A stretch of DNA of 64,000 nt, taken from the NCBI RefSeq assembly GCF_013822795.1, contig NZ_PNLB01000006.1:124001-188000 (forward strand), in the 5' to 3' direction. Below are positions 8,805 to 15,554 of this stretch, piece by piece (the first letter of the stretch is position 1; every line of letters starts with the position of its first letter). This DNA is from Phenylobacterium sp. (GTDB lineage Bacteria > Pseudomonadota > Alphaproteobacteria > Caulobacterales > Caulobacteraceae). The position numbers and the translations under genes are program-made. The notes beneath the pieces were generated by a model. It worked only from the letters and a program-made list of their open reading frames with translations, had not been told where the DNA came from and searched no databases.

Positions 8805-10280
8805 ATGGAGATCGAGTTCATCGCGGTCGGCGCGGCGCTTCCCGAGAAGAGCGCCCTGGCCTTGGTGGTGTTCGAAGGCGCGGTCCTGGACGGCGCTGCC
8901 GGCCAGACCGACGCCCAGGCCGGCGGGGCCCTGGCGCGCGCGGCCGCCGCCCAACGCTTCACCGGCGCCAAGGGCCAGATCCTGGACGTGCTGGGCGCCG
9001 CCGGCGCTGCAAGCCGCATCCTGCTGGTCGGTGGCGGCAAGAAGGACGGCTTCGATGACGTGGCCGCTGAACATGCCGCGGCGAGCGCCTACAATGCGGT
9101 GAAGACCTCTGGCCTGACGACGCTGCGTGTGGAGCTGCCGGCCGGCGGCTCGGCGGCGCACGCGGGCCTGGGCGTGCGGCTGGCGTCCTATCGCTTCGAT
9201 CGCTACCGGACCAAGGAGCCGGCGGACAAGAAGCCGTCGATCGCCAAGACCCAGATCGTCGCCGCCGACGCCGACAAGGCGCGGGCCGCCTTCGCCCCGC
9301 TGGCCGCGCTGGCCGATGCGGTGGCGTTCTCGCGCGACCTGGTCTCCGAGCCGCCGAACGTGTTGTACCCGGCCGAGTTCGCCCGCCGCGTGAAGGCGCT
9401 GGAGACCCTCGGCCTCGAGGTCGAGATCCTCGGCGAGGCCGAGATGGAAAAGCTCGGCATGGGCAGCCTGCTCGGCGTCGGTCAGGGCAGCGCCCGCGAA
9501 AGCCAGCTGGCCGTCATCAAGTGGTACGGCGCGGCCGACAAAAAGGCCCAGCCGATCGCCTTCGTCGGCAAGGGCGTCTGCTTCGACACCGGCGGCATCT
9601 CGATCAAGCCGGCCGACGGCATGGAAGACATGAAGTGGGACATGGGCGGCGCCGGCGCCGTGGCCGGTCTCATGCACGTGCTGGCCGGCCGTAAGGCCAA
9701 GGTCAACGCCATCGGCATCCTCGGCCTGGTCGAGAACATGCCTGACGGCAACGCCCAGCGCCCCGGCGACGTGGTCACCTCGATGTCGGGCCAGACCATC
9801 GAGATCATCAACACCGACGCCGAAGGCCGCCTCGTGCTGGCCGACGCCATCTGGTACTGCCAGGACCGCTTCAAGCCGAAGTTCATGGTCGACCTGGCCA
9901 CCCTGACCGGCGCGATCATCATCAGCCTCGGCAACGACTACGCCGGCCTGTTCTCGAATAACGACGAGCTGTCGGCCAATCTGCTGGCGGCCTCGGGCGC
10001 CGAGGGCGAGCCGCTGTGGCGCATGCCGCTGCCGGCCCAGTACGACAAGAACATCGACTCGATGATCGCCGACATGAAGAACACCGGCGGTCGGCCGGGC
10101 GGTTCGATCACCGCGGCGCTGTTCATCCAGCGCTTCGTCAACAACGTGCCCTGGGCGCACCTGGACATCGCCTCCACCGCCTGGAAGAAGCCCTCGACCG
10201 TCCCGACCATCCCGGACGGCGCGACCGGCTTTGGCGTGCGGCTTCTGAACCGCATGGTTCAGGACAAGTACGAGGGCTGA
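8805..10280 (+). CDS. pepA: Leucyl aminopeptidase (M17, PepA-like)
   Basis: This is a cytosolic dinuclear-zinc aminopeptidase of the M17 family that trims N-terminal residues from peptides. The 491 aa product has the family's two-domain layout. The C-terminal catalytic half contains GKGVCFDTGGISIKP with the metal and catalytic lysine region, and the diagnostic NTDAEGRLVLADA. Some family members also act as DNA-binding regulators, which cannot be judged from sequence alone. It has its own promoter region, divergent from lptF, and ends in a strong intrinsic terminator, so it is probably monocistronic. Confidence 0.97.
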   Translation: MEIEFIAVGAALPEKSALALVVFEGAVLDGAAGQTDAQAGGALARAAAAQRFTGAKGQILDVLGAAGAASRILLVGGGKKDGFDDVAAEHAAASAYNAVKTSGLTTLRVELPAGGSAAHAGLGVRLASYRFDRYRTKEPADKKPSIAKTQIVAADADKARAAFAPLAALADAVAFSRDLVSEPPNVLYPAEFARRVKALETLGLEVEILGEAEMEKLGMGSLLGVGQGSARESQLAVIKWYGAADKKAQPIAFVGKGVCFDTGGISIKPADGMEDMKWDMGGAGAVAGLMHVLAGRKAKVNAIGILGLVENMPDGNAQRPGDVVTSMSGQTIEIINTDAEGRLVLADAIWYCQDRFKPKFMVDLATLTGAIIISLGNDYAGLFSNNDELSANLLAASGAEGEPLWRMPLPAQYDKNIDSMIADMKNTGGRPGGSITAALFIQRFVNNVPWAHLDIASTAWKKPSTVPTIPDGATGFGVRLLNRMVQDKYEG

Positions 10281-10289
10281 GGCCCGCGC

Positions 10290-10324
10290 GACGGAGGGGT
10301 TTGAGCCCCTCCGTCAGCCTTTTA
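10290..10324 (+). terminator. Rho-independent terminator after pepA
   Basis: A perfect 10-bp stem GACGGAGGGG / CCCCTCCGTC (10290-10299 and 10306-10315) with loop TTTGAG is followed by AGCCTTTT. It lies 9 bp after the pepA stop. Confidence 0.9.
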
Positions 10325-10368
10325 TCTCAGAGCCCCCAGTGACGGAGCATCTGAGCTAGAACACTCCC

Positions 10369-11073
10369 ATGCGATTCATCCTGCTTCATAGCCCGCTGAC
10401 GGGCCCGGCGGCCTGGGGTCCGGTCGCGGCCGAACTGGCGGCTCGGGGGATCGAGTCGACGCGCCCGGTGATCCCGCCGATGGCGGCGCTGGCGGCGCCC
10501 TATTACGAAAGCGCGGCCCAGGCAGTGGCGGCCCAGGTGCTGAGCCAGGGCGGCCCCTTCGTGCTGGCCGTTCACTCGGCGGCCGGCGGGCTCGCGCCCG
10601 CGATCGTCGCGGCCGCCAAGGGCCAGGTGCGCGGCGTGCTCTATGTCGACGCCATCCCGCCCCATCCGGGCCGCTGCTGGTTCGAGACGGCGGGCGACGG
10701 CCTGGTGGCGAGCCTGAAATCCAAGGCGGAGGAGGGGATGATTCCGGCCTGGGATCAGTGGTTCCCACCCGGCGCGCTGGAAAGCCTGTTGCCGGAGGGC
10801 CCGGTTCGCGAGCGCTTCATCGGCGAACTGGCCGCCACGCCGATGGCCTGGTTCGAGGAGACGGCGCCGCAGACGGACTTGCCCAGCGACGTGGGCTGGG
10901 GCTTCCTGCGGCTCTCGAAGGCCTACGAACGCGAGGCGGGAGAGGCGCGACGGCTGGGCTGGCCGACCCTGCGGCGCGATCTACATCATCTGTCCATGGC
11001 CACACACCCGGCGGAGGTGACCAACGGCATGCTGGCCCTGACGCGACTTCTGGGACTGAAGGCGGGCGCGTGA
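10369..11073 (+). CDS. Alpha/beta-hydrolase family protein
   Basis: The 234 aa cytoplasmic protein has a hydrolase-like N-terminus (MRFILLHSPLTGPAAWGPVAAEL, an HxP-type oxyanion segment). A VHSAAGG segment sits at the position of the nucleophile elbow (about residues 64-70), in place of a canonical GxSxG. A late histidine (HHLSMATHPAEV) could complete a triad. Its substrate is unknown. The stop overlaps the GTG start of holC (GTGA), so it opens a tightly packed four-gene run. No good Shine-Dalgarno precedes the ATG. Confidence 0.75.
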   Translation: MRFILLHSPLTGPAAWGPVAAELAARGIESTRPVIPPMAALAAPYYESAAQAVAAQVLSQGGPFVLAVHSAAGGLAPAIVAAAKGQVRGVLYVDAIPPHPGRCWFETAGDGLVASLKSKAEEGMIPAWDQWFPPGALESLLPEGPVRERFIGELAATPMAWFEETAPQTDLPSDVGWGFLRLSKAYEREAGEARRLGWPTLRRDLHHLSMATHPAEVTNGMLALTRLLGLKAGA

Positions 11074-11528
11074 GCGAAGCGCCCTGCGAAGTCTGGTTCT
11101 ACCACCTCGAGCGCTCCGGGCTGGACCAGGTCTTGCCCGATCTGCTCGAGCGCACGCTCGGGCGCGGTTGGAAGGCGATCGTGCGCGCCCGTGAGGCGGA
11201 GCGGATCGAGCACCTGGATGGCTGGCTATGGGCCTATCGCGACGACAGCTTTTTGCCGCACGGGACCGCCGACGAACCGCAACCGGCGCGCCAGCCGATC
11301 TTGCTGACCACGGCGATGGACAATCCGAACGGCGCGGACGTGTTGTTCGTGGTCGATGGCGCCGATCCGGGAGACCTTGCCGGCTACGCCCGATGCATGA
11401 TCGTCTTCGACGGGCGCGACGAGGCCCAGTTGGCGGTGGCGCGAAGCCAGTGGAAGACGGTGAAATCCAAGGGGCATCCCGCGGTCTACTGGAAGCAACA
11501 AGAGAGGGGATGGGAGAAGCAGGCATGA
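11070..11528 (+). CDS. holC: DNA polymerase III chi subunit HolC
   Basis: HolC links the clamp loader to single-strand-binding protein at the replication fork. The frame begins at GTG 11070, overlapping the previous stop, and gives 152 aa. The N-terminus CEVWFYHLERSGLDQVLPDLLERTL, the WLWAYRDDSFLPHG segment and LFVVDGA match chi. The pairing with a leucyl aminopeptidase gene upstream is a common proteobacterial arrangement (pepA-holC) and supports the call, although one hydrolase gene is inserted here. Confidence 0.92.
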   Translation: MSEAPCEVWFYHLERSGLDQVLPDLLERTLGRGWKAIVRAREAERIEHLDGWLWAYRDDSFLPHGTADEPQPARQPILLTTAMDNPNGADVLFVVDGADPGDLAGYARCMIVFDGRDEAQLAVARSQWKTVKSKGHPAVYWKQQERGWEKQA

Positions 11529-11842
11529 AGACGTTCATCATCCTTGGCGTGACCCTGATGGCCCTGTCGGCCTGCGCCGACAGCCCGCCGGTGCCGCCGC
11601 CGGCGCCGCCGAAGCCTGCCCCGGCCCCGCCGCCGCAGCCGAAGGAGCCGGATCACTGCGGCGCGGAAGCCGCTCAGAAGTACGTCGGCCGCCCGCGTTC
11701 GGAGATCCCGGTGCCGGTGCAGCCGAACCTACAGCGCGTGGCCTGCACGACCTGTCCGGTCACCATGGACTTCAACGAGCGGCGGCTGAATTTCTTCTAC
11801 GATGCGGCCACCGGGATCGTGAAAGAGGTCAAGTGCGGCTAG
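11525..11842 (+). CDS. I78-family peptidase-inhibitor-like lipoprotein
   Basis: This 105 aa protein starts at an ATG overlapping the holC stop (ATGA). The N-terminus MKTFIILGVTLMALSACADS is a lipoprotein signal with lipobox LSAC, so Cys17 would be lipidated. A Pro/Ala-rich linker follows (about residues 20-42). The C-terminal domain CGAEAAQKYVGRPRSEI...VTMDFNERRLNFFYD...VKCG fits the I78 (potato-inhibitor-like) fold, including the framing cysteines and the VxCG end. I infer a periplasmic membrane-anchored protease inhibitor. Confidence 0.8.
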   Translation: MKTFIILGVTLMALSACADSPPVPPPAPPKPAPAPPPQPKEPDHCGAEAAQKYVGRPRSEIPVPVQPNLQRVACTTCPVTMDFNERRLNFFYDAATGIVKEVKCG

Positions 11843-11855
11843 GGCCGCGCGCCAG

Positions 11856-12431
11856 ATGACCCCGGTCCTAGGGGCGATGATCCTGACGGGCGGCGGCTCC
11901 ACGCGGATGGGCGCCGACAAGGCGACGCAGATCTGGGGCGGAGCGAGCGCGGTGGAGCGGGTCGCGGCCCTGGCTGCGGCCGTGGGAGCAAACCCGGTGA
12001 TCACCGTCGGCGGCGCCTCGCACGGTCTGCCGCATGTGCGCGACGAGCCGCCGCTTGGCGGGCCGGTCGGGGGCGTGCTGGCCGGAGCCCGCGCGTTGCA
12101 CGAGGCGGGCTGTACGCGAGCGCTCGTGCTCGCTGTCGACGCACCGACCTTGCAGGCGGCGGACCTGGCTACATTGCTCGCGGCTGACGAGCCAGGCGCG
12201 GCCTATGACGGCCTGCATCTGCCGATGGTCCTGAGCCTCTCCGCGGTACCGCCAGGGGCTGAAGCGGGCTGGCCGCTGGGCCGACTGGCCGAACGGGCTG
12301 GGCTGGCGCGGCCGGCATGCCCTCAGGACGTCACGGCGCGAATCCGTGGAGCGAACACGTTAGGCGAGCGTGATGCGCTGTTGGCGTGCATGCCTGGCGA
12401 GGATTCTGCCGAGAAACCGGGCGCCGGCTGA
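11856..12431 (+). CDS. mobA: Molybdenum cofactor guanylyltransferase MobA
   Basis: MobA attaches GMP to molybdopterin, making the MGD cofactor that the nitrate reductase NasA further downstream needs. The 191 aa protein opens with LGAMILTGGGSTRMGADKA, the nucleotide-binding signature LxGGxSxRMGxDK, followed by the PPLGGPVGGVLAG segment and an LAVDAPT motif (metal-binding Asp). It sits 13 bp after the inhibitor lipoprotein gene and 88 bp before nasT, on the same strand, which suits a role in supplying the nitrate operon. Confidence 0.93.
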   Translation: MTPVLGAMILTGGGSTRMGADKATQIWGGASAVERVAALAAAVGANPVITVGGASHGLPHVRDEPPLGGPVGGVLAGARALHEAGCTRALVLAVDAPTLQAADLATLLAADEPGAAYDGLHLPMVLSLSAVPPGAEAGWPLGRLAERAGLARPACPQDVTARIRGANTLGERDALLACMPGEDSAEKPGAG

Positions 12432-12519
12432 CCGATCGCCGGGCGTTTCAATGCTGCAAACAACAAGCGTACGCCTCGCCCCCTGCTCAAGCGCCCCATG
12501 TCGCTCTTAGTCGAGCGGC

Positions 12520-13098
12520 ATGCGCGTGCTCGTCATCGATCCTGATCCCGCCCGGGCCGCCCTCGTCGCCGAGGGCCTGGCCGGCGTGGAGCCGCTGGAA
12601 GTGCGGCGAGCCTCCGTGTTCGACGAGGCGGAGGTCGCCCGCTTCGGTCCCGACGTCGTGGTCGTCGCCGCCGACAGTCCCGATCGCGACACGCTGGAGA
12701 GCTTGCGCGAGACCAGCCTGGCCAATCCACGCCCCGTGGTGATGTTCGTCGATCGGTCGGAACCGGGCTTGGCGGAGGAGGCGGTTCGCGCTGGAGTCGC
12801 TGCCTACATCGTCGACGGCCTGGCGGTCGGCCGGGTGCGGGCGATCCTGGAGGTGGCGATGACCCGCTTCCAGCTGATGAACCAACTGCGCCAGGATCTA
12901 GATCGGGCCAAGGCGGATCTGGCGTCGCGCAAGACGGTCGAGCGGGCCAAGGCGCTGCTGATGAAAGAACGCGGGCTGGAAGAGGACGCGGCCTATCGGC
13001 TGCTCCGCAAGCTGTCCATGGACACGGGGCGGCCGCTGGGGGCGGTGGCGGCTGATCTGCTGGCCTTCGCGGGCGTGCTGAAGGGAGACGGCGCATGA
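12520..13098 (+). CDS. nasT: NasT, ANTAR-domain antiterminator of nitrate assimilation
   Basis: NasT binds leader RNA and prevents early termination of nitrate-assimilation transcripts; in the absence of nitrate it is held inactive by NasS. The 192 aa protein has an N-terminal receiver-like domain (MRVLVIDPDPA; candidate Asp52 in AADSPDRD), a helical linker (about 110-130) and a C-terminal ANTAR domain (RKTVERAKALLMKERGLEED, then AYRLLRKLSMDTGRPL). The stop overlaps the nasS start (ATGA), fitting one-to-one production of the pair. Confidence 0.93.
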   Translation: MRVLVIDPDPARAALVAEGLAGVEPLEVRRASVFDEAEVARFGPDVVVVAADSPDRDTLESLRETSLANPRPVVMFVDRSEPGLAEEAVRAGVAAYIVDGLAVGRVRAILEVAMTRFQLMNQLRQDLDRAKADLASRKTVERAKALLMKERGLEEDAAYRLLRKLSMDTGRPLGAVAADLLAFAGVLKGDGA

Positions 13099-14087
13099 GC
13101 CGCAGCGAGGTCCTGAGGTTGGGCTTCGTGCCCCTGACCGACAGCGCGCCCCTGGTGATCGCCAAGGAGCGTGGGTTCTTCGAGGCGGAGGGCTTGAAGG
13201 TTGAGCTGAGCCGCGAGGTGTCGTGGGCGACGATCCGCGACAAGGTGGCGGTCGGGGCGCTGGACGGCGCCCACATGCTGGCGCCGCTGGCGCTGGCTGC
13301 GACCGTGGGGGCGGGCAGCGAGCCGACGCCGATGATCGCGCCGATGGCGTTGAACCTGAACGGCGCGGCGGTGACGCTGTCCACACGGCTGACCGCGGCC
13401 CCGGGCGAGAACGGCGAGGCGGTGGCGCTGGCCAAGCTGATCGCGCGACGGCGCAAGGAGGGGGCGAGCCCGCTGACGTTCGCCGTCGTCTATCCGTACT
13501 CGGTGCACAACTACCTGCTGCGCGACTGGCTGGCAGCGGCGGGCGTCGACCCCGACAACGACATCCGCCTGACAGTCGCCGCACCCTCGCGCATGGCCGA
13601 CTTGCTCGCCGACGGCGTGATCGAGGGCTTCTGCGCCGGGGAGCCGTGGAGCAGCGTCGCCGTCGCCTCCGGAGCGGGACGGGTGGCGGTGCGCGCTTCG
13701 CAGCTGTGGGGCAAGGCGCCGGACAAGGTCTTGGGCGTGACTCAGGAGTGGGGCGAGGAAAACGGCGAGATCCTGAACCGGCTGCTGCGGGCGCTGATCG
13801 CGGCGGCGGCCTGGTGCGACGCGCCCGAGCATCGCGGCGAACTGTCGAGCCTGCTGGCCCGGGAGCCGTACGTGGACGCCCCGCGCGCCGCCATCGCGAC
13901 CAGCTTGGACGACGTGATCTTCCACCGCGACGGGGCCAACGCCCCACGCCCCGCCCAGGCCGCTTGGCTACTGGGCCAGATGGCGCGCTGGGGACAGGTC
14001 GCGGCCGACGCCGAGGCCTCGTCGGTGGCGGGGCAGGTGTACCGGCTGGATCTCTATGAGGCGGCTCGCGCCGGCCAGAACGCCTAA
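13095..14087 (+). CDS. nasS: NasS, nitrate sensor of the NrtA/CmpA family
   Basis: The 330 aa protein is homologous to NrtA-type periplasmic nitrate-binding proteins (LRLGFVPLTDSAPLVIAKERGFFEAEGL at the start) but has no signal peptide, so it should stay in the cytoplasm. That is the hallmark of NasS, which binds nitrate or nitrite and releases NasT. WATIRDKVAVGALDGAHMLAP and the GVIEGFCAGEPW segment match the ligand-binding fold. No nrtBC permease genes are present, which argues against a transporter role. Confidence 0.92.
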   Translation: MSRSEVLRLGFVPLTDSAPLVIAKERGFFEAEGLKVELSREVSWATIRDKVAVGALDGAHMLAPLALAATVGAGSEPTPMIAPMALNLNGAAVTLSTRLTAAPGENGEAVALAKLIARRRKEGASPLTFAVVYPYSVHNYLLRDWLAAAGVDPDNDIRLTVAAPSRMADLLADGVIEGFCAGEPWSSVAVASGAGRVAVRASQLWGKAPDKVLGVTQEWGEENGEILNRLLRALIAAAAWCDAPEHRGELSSLLAREPYVDAPRAAIATSLDDVIFHRDGANAPRPAQAAWLLGQMARWGQVAADAEASSVAGQVYRLDLYEAARAGQNA

Positions 14088-14311
14088 AATCCGATCACGG
14101 CTCTGGGACGGCGCCAAGATTTTGCGCTGCAGCAAAGAGCTCGCCATCTGCGTTTGATTTGCAGATGACGCCCCCGCCGAGCCGGGGTCTCCTGGTCTCG
14201 GCCTCAGGACAACGGCGTTCGCGGCCCCTGGAAAACCGCCCGATGACGGGCGGACCTCCGCCTTCGGCGACGCCGCCGCTTCCGTTCATTCCTGCACGGG
14301 GCCAACCAGCC
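14088..14311 (+). promoter_or_regulatory. Untranslated nas leader with tandem hairpins (candidate NasT target)
   Basis: This 224-nt space between nasS and the transporter gene is structured. Hairpin 1 is TTTGC-GCTGCA-GCAAA (14121-14136, six-base loop). Hairpin 2 starts 8 nt later: CATCTGC, 9-nt loop, GCAGATG (14145-14167). A 7-bp stem CCGCCCG-ATGA-CGGGCGG follows at 14236-14253, then a GC-rich CGCC-TTC-GGCG. Known ANTAR-protein targets are two close hairpins with hexanucleotide loops placed ahead of a terminator. Hairpin 1 fits that in size and has G at loop position 4 (but G, not A, at position 1); hairpin 2 has a larger loop. No U-tract follows the late stem. Confidence 0.5.
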
Positions 14312-15529
14312 ATGCTGAGTCGTTCATTCCTCAAGTCGGGCCACACGCCGACCCTGCTCTCGGCGTTCCTCTATTTCGACCTCAGCTTCATGGTCTGGGT
14401 GATCCTGGGCCCGCTGGGCGTCGCCATTTCCAAGACGCTGCACCTCGACCCCGGCCAGAAGGGGTTTATGGTCGCCATTCCGGTGCTGTCCGGCGCGCTC
14501 CTGCGGTTGGTCGCCGGGGTGATGGTCGATCACATCGGTCCCAAGAAGACCGGCCTGATCGGCCAGGTCATCGTGATGGCGGGCCTGGGGCTGGCCTGGT
14601 TCCTCGGTATCAACAGCTACGACCAGGTGCTGATGCTCGGCGTCGTGCTGGGCGTGGCCGGCGCATCGTTCGCTGTCGCCCTGCCGCTGGCCTCGCGCTG
14701 GTATCCGCCTGAGCACCAGGGCCTGGCGCTCGGGATCGCCGGCGCCGGCAACTCGGGCACCGCCCTGGCCGCGCTGTTCGCGCCGGGCCTGGCCCAGACC
14801 TTCGGCTGGACCAACGTCATCGGCCTGGCGGTGCTGCCGCTGGCGGTCGCGTTCGTGGTCTACCTGATTTTCGCCAAGGACGCGCCGAACCGTCCGCCGC
14901 CCAAGCAGCTCTCGGAGTACCTCGGAGTGCTGCGCACCGCTGACGCCTGGTGGCTGATGCTGCTCTATGGCGTGACATTCGGCGGCTTCGTCGGCCTGTC
15001 ATCGTCGCTGACCATCTACTTCAACTCCGAGTACGGCCTGTCGGCGGTGACCGCCGGATTCTTCACCGCCGCCTGCGTGTTCGCCGGCTCGTTCATCCGC
15101 CCGGTCGGCGGAGCTCTGGCCGACCGCTTCGGCGGGGTCCGCACCCTGACGGTCGTCTACATGCTGGCCGCGGTCGGCCTGACCCTGGCCAGCTTCGAGG
15201 CGGCCAATCCCTACATCGCGCTCGGCGTCCTGATGTTCAGCATGATGGCGCTGGGCGCCGGCAACGGCGCGGTGTTCCAGCTCGCGCCGCAGCGGTTCGG
15301 CAAGGAGATCGGCGTCGTCACCGGCCTGGTCGGCATGACTGGCGGGATCGGCGGCTTCTATCTCGCCGCCAGCCTCGGCTGGGCCAAACAGGCGACCGGC
15401 AGCTACCAGCCCGGCCTGCTGGCTTTCGCAGGGCTCGCCCTGCTGGCCCTGGCTTGCTTGACCGGGGTCAAGGCGCGTTGGCGCCAGACCTGGGGCGCGC
15501 AGGCCGCCGGCGCCCCGCTTCGCCTTTGA
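14312..15529 (+). CDS. narK: NarK/NasA-type nitrate/nitrite MFS transporter
   Basis: This 405 aa, 12-TM major-facilitator protein of the nitrate/nitrite porter family brings nitrate into the cell for assimilation. Typical features are the early GPLGVAISKTL stretch, the glycine-rich GIAGAGNSGTALAALFAPGL motif (first nitrate signature) and GAGNGAVFQL in the second half (second signature). I start at the ATG at 14312, since earlier in-frame codons lie in the structured leader. It precedes nirB by 25 bp. The operon has no ABC nitrate transporter, so this carrier is the uptake route. Confidence 0.92.
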   Translation: MLSRSFLKSGHTPTLLSAFLYFDLSFMVWVILGPLGVAISKTLHLDPGQKGFMVAIPVLSGALLRLVAGVMVDHIGPKKTGLIGQVIVMAGLGLAWFLGINSYDQVLMLGVVLGVAGASFAVALPLASRWYPPEHQGLALGIAGAGNSGTALAALFAPGLAQTFGWTNVIGLAVLPLAVAFVVYLIFAKDAPNRPPPKQLSEYLGVLRTADAWWLMLLYGVTFGGFVGLSSSLTIYFNSEYGLSAVTAGFFTAACVFAGSFIRPVGGALADRFGGVRTLTVVYMLAAVGLTLASFEAANPYIALGVLMFSMMALGAGNGAVFQLAPQRFGKEIGVVTGLVGMTGGIGGFYLAASLGWAKQATGSYQPGLLAFAGLALLALACLTGVKARWRQTWGAQAAGAPLRL

Positions 15530-15554
15530 TTTCCTCTGTGACCGGAGCGTTACG

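Noticed and set aside
8651-9040. N-terminal extension of LptF antisense to pepA
   Set aside because: The extension overlaps the pepA coding start, is Ala/Arg/Pro-rich, and LptF homology begins exactly at the ATG at 8650.
12441-12454. GG-N10-GC spacing upstream of nasT, as in sigma-54 promoters
   Set aside because: Only the two dinucleotides match; the rest of the TGGCAC / TTGC consensus is absent.
14159-14311. N-terminal extension of the nitrate transporter
   Set aside because: The in-frame extension runs through the hairpins, is Pro/Arg-rich, and precedes the first TM segment without family similarity.
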